A DNA stretch of 64,000 nt, from NCBI GenBank assembly GCA_965661625.1, contig CBFIEM010000001.1:1-64000 (forward strand), written 5' to 3'. A program made the translations under genes and the position numbers. Below, piece by piece: positions 7,333-16,767 of this stretch (position 1 is the first letter of the stretch; each line of letters starts with the position of its first letter). Source of the stretch: GCA-2705995 sp965661625. Lineage in GTDB: Bacteria > Bacteroidota > Bacteroidia > Flavobacteriales_G > Salibacteraceae. Below the pieces are notes generated by a model. The model was not told the DNA's origin, made no database searches, and saw nothing but the letters and a program-made list of their open reading frames with translations.

Positions 7333-8118
7333 TTAACACCTTGAGCAAGAATCAAAACCAACCTTAGGGAATCGCGCTCGGTAATCGTACAATGTTCGAT
7401 CTGAAATACCCGTTTGTTCAATGAGCACGTAGTTGAGTCGACGTAATTTTAACAATGACAGGGGTAGTTCAGCTATCGGGTTCCGATCCAGATGGATTGA
7501 TTTCAACTGCCTACACGTATTGAATGAGTCTGGAAGTTTTTCGAGGTTATTATTGCTGAATACAAGACGAGTAATACTCCTGAGGTTTTCAATTTGCGTC
7601 ACACCGGTAAAGCTATTGTTACCGGCATTCAATGTTTTCAATTCGCTCCATGAATCTGTGCAAACTAACACACCTGTCAATAAATTATGATCGATACGCA
7701 GCTCAATAAGGTTGGACTTGGCTAGCACTGAAGGCAGCTCTTTAAACTGGTTGTGGTACAATCCAACTGTTTTTAGGTGAAGTAACCTGTTAAATGAGGG
7801 GGGGAGGGCTTGGAGCTGGTTCTTTCCGAAGTCTACCCAAGATAACTTGCTTAAAGCATCGAAAATATCCGGAACCGATTTTAAATTGAGTCCCCATAAG
7901 TTCAACCACTCCAAATTTTTAAAGCGAGGAAGTACGGAAAAAAGACTGTCGATCTTGGTTACATTCCTGCAATCCAGGCGAATTACATTTTCCGGGTGTT
8001 CGGCGTTCATTTTTACTTTTTTCCAAAACGCTTGTTCAAAGTCATTCATTGGTTCAGCTCCTTGCGCCGATAGCAGCAAAGGAAAAAGTAAAAGCACGAC
8101 GTAATTTAGAATCTTCAT
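7333..8118 (-). CDS. Secreted leucine-rich-repeat protein
   Basis: The start is taken at 8118, where MKILNYVVLLLFPLLLSAQG gives a clean signal peptide. An upstream in-frame ATG would bury it. The mature protein (about 240 residues) is a run of roughly seven leucine-rich repeats of the LxxLxxLxLxxNxLxxLP type (for example LEWLNLWGLNLKSVP, LKTVGLYHNQFKELP, LKSIHLDRNPIAELP), starting after a short N-terminal cap. LRR proteins of this kind bind other proteins; no ligand can be named. It ends in CSRC and carries no T9SS sorting domain. It is convergent with the helical protein gene on its left. Confidence 0.8.
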   Translation of the reverse strand: MKILNYVVLLLFPLLLSAQGAEPMNDFEQAFWKKVKMNAEHPENVIRLDCRNVTKIDSLFSVLPRFKNLEWLNLWGLNLKSVPDIFDALSKLSWVDFGKNQLQALPPSFNRLLHLKTVGLYHNQFKELPSVLAKSNLIELRIDHNLLTGVLVCTDSWSELKTLNAGNNSFTGVTQIENLRSITRLVFSNNNLEKLPDSFNTCRQLKSIHLDRNPIAELPLSLLKLRRLNYVLIEQTGISDRTLYDYRARFPKVGFDSCSRC

Positions 8119-8229
8119 AGACTCATCCGCTACCAAAAAACGCACCAACAGGTGTTCTTTAAAAACAAAAAGTTTGACCACCTCACACTTAGGGTAGCCA
8201 AACTTCTAGTTCTGTTTAAGTGTGTCTAC

Positions 8230-8997
8230 TTATTCTGCAGTCAACGATGCCTTCATAAACTCACGGTTCATGCGGGCAATGTTTTCAAGTGAAATCCCTT
8301 TCGGACATTCTACTTCGCAAGCTCCTGTGTTGGTGCAATTTCCAAAGCCCTCTTTATCCATTTGAGCAACCATGTTAAGCACCCGTTTATCACCTTCTGG
8401 TTGACCCTGTGGCAATAATGACAATTGACTCACTTTGGCGGAAACGAAAAGCATTGCTGAAGAGTTCTTACACGTTGCAACACATGCACCACAGCCGATA
8501 CAAGTAGCTGCATCAAATGCCATATCTGCATTTTCCTTAGGAACAGGAATAGCATTTGCATCCATTGTATTTCCAGAGGTGTTTACCGATACATAACCAC
8601 CAGCTTGGATGATGCGATCAAATGATGATCGATCAACAACCAAATCTTTCATGACTGGAAATGCAGAGGCTCTCCATGGCTCAATGTAGATGGTTTCTCC
8701 ATCCTTGAATGAGCGCATGTGCAGTTGACAAGTTGTTACGCCACGACCTGGACCATGAGCTTCACCATTGATGTACATCGAGCACATACCACAAATTCCT
8801 TCACGGCAATCGTGATCAAAAGCAACCGGGCCATATCCACCCTCGTTAGCTATTGAGCCATCGATAATGCCTTCGTTCAAGACATCCATCATTTCTAAAA
8901 ATGACATATCCTCAGAAATTTCAGAAACCTTATAGGTAACCATCTTTCCCTGATCGTTGTTGTCTTTTTGTCTCCAGATTTTTAGTGTCAAATTCAT
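8230..8997 (-). CDS. sdhB: Succinate dehydrogenase / fumarate reductase iron-sulfur subunit
   Basis: A 255-residue electron-transfer subunit. The plant-type [2Fe-2S] ligands are Cys64, Cys69, Cys72 and Cys90 (CREGICGMC ... TTC). The C-terminal ferredoxin part holds CIGCGACVATCKNS and CTNTGACEVECPKGI for the [4Fe-4S] and [3Fe-4S] clusters. It carries electrons from the SdhA flavin to the membrane quinone site. It is the last gene of sdhC-sdhA-sdhB, 40 bases after sdhA. Confidence 0.96.
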   Translation of the reverse strand: MNLTLKIWRQKDNNDQGKMVTYKVSEISEDMSFLEMMDVLNEGIIDGSIANEGGYGPVAFDHDCREGICGMCSMYINGEAHGPGRGVTTCQLHMRSFKDGETIYIEPWRASAFPVMKDLVVDRSSFDRIIQAGGYVSVNTSGNTMDANAIPVPKENADMAFDAATCIGCGACVATCKNSSAMLFVSAKVSQLSLLPQGQPEGDKRVLNMVAQMDKEGFGNCTNTGACEVECPKGISLENIARMNREFMKASLTAE

Positions 8998-9037
8998 ACT
9001 ATCCGGTATTTTTTATCTGTTGAAGCAGCCTTAAAGC

Positions 9038-11053
9038 TTACTTGTAACTTCTAGTTTTCAGTTCTACGTTTTCAAAGACCAAATCTTCCTTCACCAATTC
9101 AGGCTTCGCGGGGTCTCCAGAGTACATCCAAGATGAAACATAAGCGAAATTCGCATCATCCCTGAGCGCTTCTCCTTCTTCTGTTTGGAATTCTTCACGG
9201 AAATGACCTCCACAAGATTCGTCGCGGTTCAAGGCATCCTTGCACATCAACTCACCAAGCTCCATAAAGTCAGCAACTCGTCCAGCTTTATCCAATTCAG
9301 GATTGAGTTCATCTTTAGATCCTGTTACTTTCACATTCTTCCAAAATTCCTCACGAAGTGCTTGGATCTCTTTGATGGCTTCTTCAAGTCCTTGCTTGTT
9401 TCTTGCCATTCCGCATTTGTTCCACATGATTTTGCCTAAGCGCTTGTGGTAGTAATCCACTGACTTGTCTCCACCTGTATTCAGCAGCTTTTCTATGCGG
9501 TCATTCACTTCTTTTTCAGCTTCATCAAACGCCTTTGTGTTGGTATCGATTGCCCCTGTGCGAATGTCATCAGCAAGGTAATCCCCAATGGTATAAGGTA
9601 ATACGAAATACCCATCAGCCAATCCTTGCATGAGGGCTGAAGCTCCTAATCGGTTAGCGCCGTGATCGGAGAAGTTAGCTTCACCAGCGGCATACAAACC
9701 TGGAACGGATGTCATTAAGTTATAATCAACCCAAAGTCCACCCATTGTGTAGTGAACAGCTGGATATATTTTCATGGGTGTTTGGTACGGGTTGTCATCT
9801 GTAATCTTTTCATACATCTGGAATAAGTTTCCATATTTTGATGAAACGATTTCAGTTCCCAGTTCAATTACTTGCGCCTTAGTTGGGTTTTCCATACCGC
9901 GAACTTTCGCCTCGGTTTTCCCGTAACGTTCAATGGCAGCAGAGAAATCTAAAAATACCGCTTCGCCCGTTTTATTCACACCAAATCCTTCATCACAACG
10001 CTCCTTCGCTGCACGAGAAGCAACATCTCGTGGAACGAGGTTACCAAATGATGGGTAACGGCGCTCCAAGTAATAGTCGCGTTTATCTTCAGTCAATTCG
10101 GTTGGCTTCATGCGCCCTTCACGAATGGCCTCAGCATCCTTGCGGTCTTTTGGCACCCAGATTCGACCATCATTTCGGAGTGATTCAGACATCAACGTCA
10201 GTTTCGACTGATAATCTCCAGAAACAGGAATACATGTTGGGTGGATTTGCGTGTAGCAAGGATTTGAGAACGCAGCACCTTTGCGATGTGCCTTCCATGC
10301 TGCAGAACCATTTGACCCCATTGCATTTGTACTTAAGAAAAATACGTTTCCGTATCCCCCTGAAGCCAACACAACTGCGTGACCTCCGTGGCGTTCAACT
10401 TTACCGGTAACCAGGTTGCGTGCAATTATTCCCCTTGCCTTGCCGTCTTCCACAACAACTTCCATCATCTCATGACGGTTGTAAAGGGTTACTTTTCCTT
10501 TTGCAATTTGCCGCGACATAGCTGAATATGCACCAAGTAGCAACTGCTGACCTGTTTGTCCTTTGGCATAAAATGTTCTACTTACCTGAACCCCGCCAAA
10601 CGAACGGTTGTCTAACAAACCACCATAATCGCGCGCAAAAGGAACCCCTTGTGCTACACATTGATCGATAATATTTGCCGAAACTTCGGCAAGTCGGTAA
10701 ACATTTGCTTCACGCGAACGATAATCACCTCCTTTAATGGTATCGTAAAACAACCGGTAGGTTGAATCGCCATCGTTCTGGTAATTCTTCGCAGCGTTGA
10801 TTCCCCCTTGAGCAGCAATGGAGTGTGCCCTTCTCGGCGAATCTTGGAAGCAAAATGACTTTACATTGTAGCCCATCTCAGCGAGCGAAGCAGCTGCAGA
10901 GGCTCCGGCAAGACCAGTTCCAACTACAATTACATCGATGTTCCGCTTATTTGCAGGGTTTACAAGGCGAATGTTATTCTTGTGGTTTGTCCATTTTCTT
11001 TCAAGTGGACCTTCAGGTATTCTAGCATCTAAATTCATAGTATTCGAATTCAC
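9038..11053 (-). CDS. sdhA: Succinate dehydrogenase / fumarate reductase flavoprotein subunit
   Basis: A 671-residue FAD protein that oxidises succinate to fumarate in the TCA cycle. Marks are the FAD-binding IVVGTGLAGASAAASLAEMG, the flavin-His region RRAHSIAAQGGINAAKNYQ, the active-site stretch TQIHPTCIP, and GEANFSDHGANRLGASALMQ. The length is that of the epsilonproteobacterial/Bacteroidota type. The start overlaps the sdhC stop by 4 bases (ATGA), so the two are translationally coupled. Confidence 0.96.
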   Translation of the reverse strand: MNSNTMNLDARIPEGPLERKWTNHKNNIRLVNPANKRNIDVIVVGTGLAGASAAASLAEMGYNVKSFCFQDSPRRAHSIAAQGGINAAKNYQNDGDSTYRLFYDTIKGGDYRSREANVYRLAEVSANIIDQCVAQGVPFARDYGGLLDNRSFGGVQVSRTFYAKGQTGQQLLLGAYSAMSRQIAKGKVTLYNRHEMMEVVVEDGKARGIIARNLVTGKVERHGGHAVVLASGGYGNVFFLSTNAMGSNGSAAWKAHRKGAAFSNPCYTQIHPTCIPVSGDYQSKLTLMSESLRNDGRIWVPKDRKDAEAIREGRMKPTELTEDKRDYYLERRYPSFGNLVPRDVASRAAKERCDEGFGVNKTGEAVFLDFSAAIERYGKTEAKVRGMENPTKAQVIELGTEIVSSKYGNLFQMYEKITDDNPYQTPMKIYPAVHYTMGGLWVDYNLMTSVPGLYAAGEANFSDHGANRLGASALMQGLADGYFVLPYTIGDYLADDIRTGAIDTNTKAFDEAEKEVNDRIEKLLNTGGDKSVDYYHKRLGKIMWNKCGMARNKQGLEEAIKEIQALREEFWKNVKVTGSKDELNPELDKAGRVADFMELGELMCKDALNRDESCGGHFREEFQTEEGEALRDDANFAYVSSWMYSGDPAKPELVKEDLVFENVELKTRSYK

Positions 11054-11826
11054 AGCGATTGCATAAATAAGATAATGGGTATAATGGCAAACAGCCCCGG
11101 AATTACAATGGCAAAACCATACCCGAGCTTCTTAATAACAGGCGTATAGGCCTTATGGTTCACACCAACCGATTGGAAGGCACTTGAGAAGCCATGCCAT
11201 AAGTGAAATGCAATGGCAATCATTGCCAACACATAAATAAGTACAATGTACCATTCCTTGAATGCTTCCAAAACGATGTGGTGCAGGTCTTTCATTGCAG
11301 GGCCAACAGTCGCATTATTCAGCATTACTTCTCCTTGTTGAATTACACCTCCAACGATGACTTCACCAGTTTTTGCAATTGGTTCTCCCGTTTCACTCAT
11401 CATATAAGGCACCTCACCAAACTTGTACTGGTACCAGAAGCCACTCATGTGAAGCACGATAAACACTAAGATTACTGTTCCCAACACGCCCATGTTGCGC
11501 GATGACCAAATGCTGTTTGCAGCAGGTTTGTTGTATGCGTACTGAACAGGACGAGCTGCTCTATTCTTGCGCGTTAACAGAATTCCATCGACTACGTGGA
11601 ACAAAATACTGAGGTAGGTAACGTACGATAACAGCATTACTGCAGGGTTCGTAGTCATGAATACCGCATATTCATTGAATTGTAGTTTCCCATCAAATCC
11701 AGGAATAAAAAGCTGTAAGTTACCTGCTACGTGTCCCACCAAAAAGAGGCATAAAAAAAGACCTGTAGCGGCCATCCAATACTTCTTAGCTAAGGAAGTT
11801 TTTAATAATCCAGAAGGAGCGCTCAT
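11050..11826 (-). CDS. sdhC: Succinate dehydrogenase cytochrome b subunit (single-chain, di-haem type)
   Basis: A 258-residue membrane anchor with five predicted transmembrane helices, including KKYWMAATGLFLCLFLVGHV, AVMLLSYVTYLSILFHVVDG, LGTVILVFIVLHMSGFWYQY and YIVLIYVLAMIAIAFHLWHG. Histidines within these helices (GHVAG, LFHVVDG, VLHMSG, FHLWHG) fit the four ligands of a di-haem type B succinate:menaquinone oxidoreductase. Only one anchor gene is present, as expected for type B enzymes. It is the first gene of the sdh operon, about 35 bases after a TAnnTTTG element. Confidence 0.94.
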   Translation of the reverse strand: MSAPSGLLKTSLAKKYWMAATGLFLCLFLVGHVAGNLQLFIPGFDGKLQFNEYAVFMTTNPAVMLLSYVTYLSILFHVVDGILLTRKNRAARPVQYAYNKPAANSIWSSRNMGVLGTVILVFIVLHMSGFWYQYKFGEVPYMMSETGEPIAKTGEVIVGGVIQQGEVMLNNATVGPAMKDLHHIVLEAFKEWYIVLIYVLAMIAIAFHLWHGFSSAFQSVGVNHKAYTPVIKKLGYGFAIVIPGLFAIIPIILFMQSL

Positions 11827-11860
11827 ATCAAGTTGATTTTCCGATTTCTGTTTTGTCTAG

Positions 11861-11868
11861 CAAATGTA
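11861..11868 (-). promoter_or_regulatory. Promoter -7 element of the sdh operon
   Basis: TACATTTG on the minus strand matches TAnnTTTG exactly and lies 35 bases upstream of the sdhC ATG. No clear -33 TTTG is seen at the usual distance. Confidence 0.45.
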
Positions 11869-12065
11869 ACACTCACAATCTTTCTAGGTTCTTGATCTAC
11901 CTAATTAGAATAGTTCTAAATAAGAGCTCGTTCGTATCGGGATAAACATCCCACGCCTTTCTCTCAGTTAGCAATTGATAATATCCTTAACCCCTTTGAG
12001 TTCGTTTTACACCTCAACATTGTGAAAAGCCAGCAATTCGTGCATCTAACCTAAAAATCCTTGCT

Positions 12066-12794
12066 ATGCACCAATTAGACCTCAATAAAATGCCCCGCTG
12101 CAACGCCAACTGGAATGCCATGCGCACAACCAACACGAATCGCATGTGTGAATTGTGCAATCGGTGTGTTATTGATTTTACCAATAAAAATGACCGTGAA
12201 GTTATCCGCATTCACAATGAAGCCAGCGCCCCAGTTTGCGGTCACTACCGGCCAGACCAATATAGGCTGCTAACCAATGAGCGCAAAGGGATACATAACG
12301 TTTGGCTGGTTGGAGCCCTCTCGATCATGGGACTGTCAGCCCTTGCACAGCAAGCTGAAACACGCATTAATCCAAACGCCTACATCATAGAAGCCCAGCG
12401 GTTTAGTTTAACGCGTTCAGATACTGTTACGAGTTACTGGAAGGTTGGCATTAAATATCCAACCGGTGCAGGAATTGATCGTGCGCGGATACAACTTGTG
12501 CTTAACGGGGACACGCTTCATGAGGAACAAACAAATGCTGCAGGTTACACTTCATTCAACATTTCTAATGAGGACAGTACAAGATCTGTTGGGGAAGTCA
12601 TTGTTAACTTGCCTTGGGGACAGCATTTTTCGCGCAAGGTGATTGCCATTAAACCTGGGGAACCTCAAATACAGGTACTCCCGAAACGCAATGTGAAAAC
12701 AATTAGCTATGGAGTGACCATTGAGGAACCCAAACCAGCACAACAGCTCAAGTACAAGTGGCAACAATTCTGGCATGGGTATCTAGGGTTCTGA
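12066..12794 (+). CDS. Membrane protein with an N-terminal Cys-rich (zinc-ribbon-like) head
   Basis: A 242-residue protein with three parts. Residues 1-75 are Cys-rich: PRCNANWNAM, then MCELCNRCVIDFTN and a CGHYRP end. This pattern (C-x3-W-x2-M ... C-x2-C ... V-x-DFT) recurs at the N-terminus of many uncharacterised Bacteroidota proteins and may bind zinc. One transmembrane helix follows near residues 78-95 (VWLVGALSIMGLSALA). The rest is a beta-rich domain (VGIKYPTGAGIDRARIQLVL, TNAAGYTSFNI) like a carboxypeptidase-regulatory or Ig-type fold, probably periplasmic. The Cys-rich part would then be cytoplasmic. Function is unknown; it stands alone. Confidence 0.7.
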   Translation: MHQLDLNKMPRCNANWNAMRTTNTNRMCELCNRCVIDFTNKNDREVIRIHNEASAPVCGHYRPDQYRLLTNERKGIHNVWLVGALSIMGLSALAQQAETRINPNAYIIEAQRFSLTRSDTVTSYWKVGIKYPTGAGIDRARIQLVLNGDTLHEEQTNAAGYTSFNISNEDSTRSVGEVIVNLPWGQHFSRKVIAIKPGEPQIQVLPKRNVKTISYGVTIEEPKPAQQLKYKWQQFWHGYLGF

Positions 12795-12849
12795 GCTCAG
12801 ATGTGTTTCAAGGCAGTTAAAAGGGAATTAACTTACGATCCTTTCAAAC

Positions 12850-12871
12850 CACTTATATTCCATAATAAGTG
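12850..12871. terminator. Weak hairpin between convergent genes
   Basis: CACTTAT and ATAAGTG form a 7-bp perfect stem with an 8-base loop between the plus-strand gene ending at 12794 and the minus-strand gene ending at 12969. No T-run follows on either strand, so termination here is only a guess. Confidence 0.25.
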
Positions 12872-12968
12872 CTGTAGACCCTATTCAACCGGGACATATG
12901 GGGAAGTAGAAAATCAAACGAAACACCGTTGAGCAGTATCTTTCAAATCGTTACGCAGCATTGTTTTA

Positions 12969-14225
12969 CTAAAACCGGTAGCTCGTACCCAAAAACAAAC
13001 CATAATACCGAAAACGCTCATCGCTTATTACATCAGAGGTGGCTTGTTGCGCAGTTCCAAAGCCAATGGCATGAAAAAATCCCAACGACGTCTCAACATG
13101 TTCAGATAGGAGTTTTACACCGCCGTAATTTCCTATGTAGTATTCCGAGTATTCAAAGTCGCCTTCTTTTTCAGTTGCCGGCACGTAATTCATTCCCAGC
13201 ATTACTTGGATTCCATCATTAATGGTTCGCTGAACAGCACCACTAACGCGGGCATTAGAAACCAAACCTAGTCGCTGATCAACACGGGGGTCGTTGAATA
13301 ACTTATAATCGTAAGGTAGCGCATATGCGCCGTCAATTGTGAGTAACCATTTTTCATTTGGTCGCATGGATAAACCGGAACGAAACTCCAAAGGGGTGTA
13401 ATAGTTCAGCCCGCTTTCAGTAACATTCACCTCCTCCTCAATTGGTATTGCGCTAAACCCATCAAACTCATAGTTGTAGTAGCTCCCCTTGCCAAAAAGA
13501 TGTATGGATGGCAATGCAATCCTTCCTCCCCAGCTTATGTGCTCCCATTCACGAAGTACACCTAGGACAATCAACGCATTTCTGGGCTTAACATCTGTGC
13601 GCGTTGTTTGAATAAATGCAGCTCCTGCCAAACCTTCTACACGCCCTTTTAAAAACACCTCGCTAGAAAAGTTCAGTACCTGACCATAGGCAGAAATACC
13701 TAAAGACCAATACTCATTAATTTTACGTGCCGCGCTTAATCCAGCTAGAAATAGCTGTTCCTTGAAATTTTGTTGTACACGCATATTAAAGGTACCTCCG
13801 TCGAGGTTAACCTTCCATGTTGTAGGCCCGTCAAACTGAAATGCATCGGGTATCATTACCGAGAAGGCCACCTTCCAATTCCCAAAACTCCTCAAAGCAA
13901 CCATGCTTGAAGGAATAGACTGAAACCCATTTGCCGAATAATTTAAATCTTCGCCTCCTATGCGCGTGATGGGGTCCACTTCAATATCGAAATTCATAAA
14001 TGCTGCTCCACTGAATGAGAAGGAATTGCCCTTTAATTGGGTAAGCGCTGCAGGATTATAAAATGCAGCACCCGTGCTATTAATCCCACCGGTACCCGTG
14101 TTTGCCATTAGCGCCTCTTTGTCACCCAAAGGCAGTATGTTTAAGCTGTAAGCGGTTTGAGATTGTGTATGAAAAGAAAAACTGGCTAGAAAGATCGCTA
14201 CCCAGCAGTACATGAGCTTTCTCAT
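12969..14225 (-). CDS. FadL/OmpP1-family outer membrane transporter
   Basis: A 418-residue outer-membrane beta-barrel. A signal peptide (residues 1-22, ending FHTQSQ) is followed by AYSLNILPLGDKEALMANTG and STGAAFYNPAALTQLKGNSF, the NPA-containing start of the FadL hatch domain, then alternating beta strands to a C-terminal aromatic end (LFLGTSYRF). Family members import hydrophobic compounds such as long-chain fatty acids. It begins 26 bases after sufS on the same strand, so it could be read through from the SUF operon, though no functional link is known. Confidence 0.86.
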   Translation of the reverse strand: MRKLMYCWVAIFLASFSFHTQSQTAYSLNILPLGDKEALMANTGTGGINSTGAAFYNPAALTQLKGNSFSFSGAAFMNFDIEVDPITRIGGEDLNYSANGFQSIPSSMVALRSFGNWKVAFSVMIPDAFQFDGPTTWKVNLDGGTFNMRVQQNFKEQLFLAGLSAARKINEYWSLGISAYGQVLNFSSEVFLKGRVEGLAGAAFIQTTRTDVKPRNALIVLGVLREWEHISWGGRIALPSIHLFGKGSYYNYEFDGFSAIPIEEEVNVTESGLNYYTPLEFRSGLSMRPNEKWLLTIDGAYALPYDYKLFNDPRVDQRLGLVSNARVSGAVQRTINDGIQVMLGMNYVPATEKEGDFEYSEYYIGNYGGVKLLSEHVETSLGFFHAIGFGTAQQATSDVISDERFRYYGLFLGTSYRF

Positions 14226-14251
14226 GAATCGAAATTACTAAATTAAATCAT

Positions 14252-15481
14252 TTAGCTCAGCATTGGGATTGCTCGTTTCATTCCTTCCATCAGCGCATCG
14301 ATTTCTGCTTTCGTGTTGTAAACGGCAAACGACGCCCTAACCGTTCCTGGGATTTCAAAGCGATCCATTAAGGGCTGTGTGCAATGGTGTCCTGTGCGAA
14401 CGGCGATACCTAATTGGTCCAATACAACACCTAAATCATAAGGGTGGATGGAGCCAATCAGGAATGAAAGGACTGCACTCTTATTTGCTGATTCCCCTAT
14501 CATTCTCAGCCCATCTAGCTCCTGCAATCGCTGAGTGCCGTATTCCAATAGACTTTGCTCATGTGCAGCAATATTGCCTATTCCTACTTGTTCTATCCAT
14601 TCTATGGCGGCACCGAAACCTATTCCTGCGGCAATGGCGGGGGTTCCAGCTTCAAATTTATGGGGTAAATCATTGTACGTTGTTCGCTCAAACGTAACCC
14701 GATCAATCATATCTCCACCACCCTGGTAAGGAGGCATTTCGTTCAGTAAATCCTCTTTACCGTATAAAAAACCTATACCTGTTGGACCGTACATTTTATG
14801 GGCTGAAGCGCAGTAAAAGTCGCAGTCTAGCGCCTGTAAGTCCACTTGCATATGAGGTACAGCTTGAGCACCATCAATTAGGACTACCGCTCCCTGCTCA
14901 TGAGCAGCAGCTATAAGCTGTGGTATTGGATTCACAGTGCCAAGTGTATTGGAAACATGAACTACCGCGACCATTTTGGTGCGTTCACAAAGCAGTGATT
15001 CAAAGGCATCCCAATCCAGCTCGCCATTATCTAAAACAGGAATAACCTTGAGGGTGGCTCCGCGCTCTTCACATATCATTTGCCAGGGCACAATATTGGA
15101 ATGGTGCTCCATTCCACTTATTAGCACCTCATCGCCAGCTTCTAAATGCTTTCTTCCCCAAGCATTGGAAACCAAATTAATAGCATCAGTTGTGCCTTTG
15201 GTAAATATTACCTCATGAGGGTGTGCAGCATTAAAATACCGCTGAAGGGCCAGCCGAGAATTTTCATAGTTCTCAGTAGCTTTTTGACTTAATGTATGAA
15301 CACCACGATGAATATTAGCATGCTCGTATTTGTAATAGTTGCTCATCGCATCAATAACCTGCAATGGCTTTTGAGATGATGCTCCGTTATCGAGGTAAAC
15401 AAGCGGTTTTCCATGCACCGTTTCACTCAACACAGGAAACTGAGCCCGAATGGCATTTAATTGTGATTCAAAATCACTCAT
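14252..15481 (-). CDS. sufS: Cysteine desulfurase, group II
   Basis: A 409-residue PLP enzyme that takes sulfur from cysteine for Fe-S cluster assembly. The opening (PVLSETVHGKPLVYLDNGAS) is typical of SufS. The PLP lysine is Lys229 in SAHKMYGPTG, the cofactor Asp/Gln are in LIDGAQAVPH, and the persulfide cysteine is Cys367 in RTGHHCTQPL. No sufE or sufU lies in the window, so the sulfur-relay partner is elsewhere. It overlaps sufD by 4 bases. Confidence 0.95.
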   Translation of the reverse strand: MSDFESQLNAIRAQFPVLSETVHGKPLVYLDNGASSQKPLQVIDAMSNYYKYEHANIHRGVHTLSQKATENYENSRLALQRYFNAAHPHEVIFTKGTTDAINLVSNAWGRKHLEAGDEVLISGMEHHSNIVPWQMICEERGATLKVIPVLDNGELDWDAFESLLCERTKMVAVVHVSNTLGTVNPIPQLIAAAHEQGAVVLIDGAQAVPHMQVDLQALDCDFYCASAHKMYGPTGIGFLYGKEDLLNEMPPYQGGGDMIDRVTFERTTYNDLPHKFEAGTPAIAAGIGFGAAIEWIEQVGIGNIAAHEQSLLEYGTQRLQELDGLRMIGESANKSAVLSFLIGSIHPYDLGVVLDQLGIAVRTGHHCTQPLMDRFEIPGTVRASFAVYNTKAEIDALMEGMKRAIPMLS

Positions 15482-16758
15482 GTTAACGTTGCACTTTTTA
15501 CAGTAACTACCTGTTGTAAATAGTTTAGCAATGCCTCATCCTCTACCAACTCCAGTGCCTCTTGAGTAAAAGCCGTCAGCATTAATTTTCTTGCCTCATG
15601 GAGAGGAATTCCCCTTGCTTGCAAATAGAACAGTGCATCTTCATCCAGCTCACCTGTTGTAGAGCCATGTGAACACTTAACATCATCTGCATAAATCTCA
15701 AGTTCCGGCTTCGAATTAATCGCAGCATCATCACTCAATAAGATGTTTTGGTTAGATTGAAAAGCATTTACCACTTGTGCATCGGGTCTAACAAACACTT
15801 TACCGTTAAAAACACCTGTAGATTTCCCAGTAAGTACACCTTTATAATTCTCATTACTTTGGCAATGGTGCTTCATGTGATCAACCACGGTGTGGTTATC
15901 AATATGCTGAGTTCCATCGGTGATGTAGATGCCATTCAAGTTTGTCTCACAACCTGCACCATCCACTTCAATGTTCAGGTTATTTCTAACTAGTCCACCG
16001 CCAAATGTCCAAGCGCCAGTGTTAAACCGGCTGTTTGAATTTTGGTATACTTGAGTAGTTTGAATATGCCTGTGGGCTTCACCAAACATTTCAATTACAT
16101 GATAAGCTAACTGTGCGTGCTCACCAACCAACACTTCTGCAACCGTATTGGTGAACGCCTCTTCATTTGCATTTCCAGTATACTCATGTATGATTTGCGC
16201 TTGACTTTGCTCGTTGGCAACAACCAGTAAGCGCGGCTGATAGGTCACTCCATCACCTGACGTGTGGTGAATAATTGAAATGGGGTGATCAATCACAGCA
16301 CCTTTATGGATTTCAATAAAAACGCCATCGCGATTAAACGCGGTGTTTAAGGCTGTAAATACTTCGCCTTTGTGATCGGCATACTTTCCATAGAACAAAT
16401 CAAAGACATCGTAATCTTCAATTCGTGCATTTGCAAGTGGCTTAATGGTTAATCCTGCTACACCCTCCGTATTACTCAAGGATTGATCAAAAAAACCATT
16501 CACAAAAACCAGCTTAGGACCTTCAAGCGCTAAATGCTGAGGAAGTTCATTCCCTTGTGCAGGCTTTTGTTCATATGCTTGTTTCAGCACACCGGCTACA
16601 CGCGTATACTTCCAGGCCTCATCCCTCAAGGTAGGAAATTCCAATTCCTGCAAAGCTTGCAAGGCCTCCTCACGCACCGATTGCTGAGCACTCACCGGAT
16701 CTGCAATTGCCTGATCCATGAAGTTTGCAATAAATTTATCTTTCTTAGACGTACTCAT
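15478..16758 (-). CDS. sufD: SUF scaffold subunit SufD
   Basis: A 426-residue member of the SufB/SufD beta-helix family and partner of SufB and SufC in the Fe-S scaffold complex. The conserved C-terminal core is visible: DDVKCSHGSTTGELDEDALF and YLQARGIPLHEARKLML. The first 110 residues are helical and poorly conserved, as usual. It starts 9 bases after the sufC stop and overlaps sufS. Confidence 0.93.
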   Translation of the reverse strand: MSTSKKDKFIANFMDQAIADPVSAQQSVREEALQALQELEFPTLRDEAWKYTRVAGVLKQAYEQKPAQGNELPQHLALEGPKLVFVNGFFDQSLSNTEGVAGLTIKPLANARIEDYDVFDLFYGKYADHKGEVFTALNTAFNRDGVFIEIHKGAVIDHPISIIHHTSGDGVTYQPRLLVVANEQSQAQIIHEYTGNANEEAFTNTVAEVLVGEHAQLAYHVIEMFGEAHRHIQTTQVYQNSNSRFNTGAWTFGGGLVRNNLNIEVDGAGCETNLNGIYITDGTQHIDNHTVVDHMKHHCQSNENYKGVLTGKSTGVFNGKVFVRPDAQVVNAFQSNQNILLSDDAAINSKPELEIYADDVKCSHGSTTGELDEDALFYLQARGIPLHEARKLMLTAFTQEALELVEDEALLNYLQQVVTVKSATLT

Positions 16759-16767
16759 GAGGTCTTT

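Noticed and set aside
9883..10410. 175-codon open frame on the plus strand inside sdhA
   Set aside because: It lies entirely antisense to the well-conserved flavoprotein gene, has no recognisable domain, and is explained by codon bias of sdhA.
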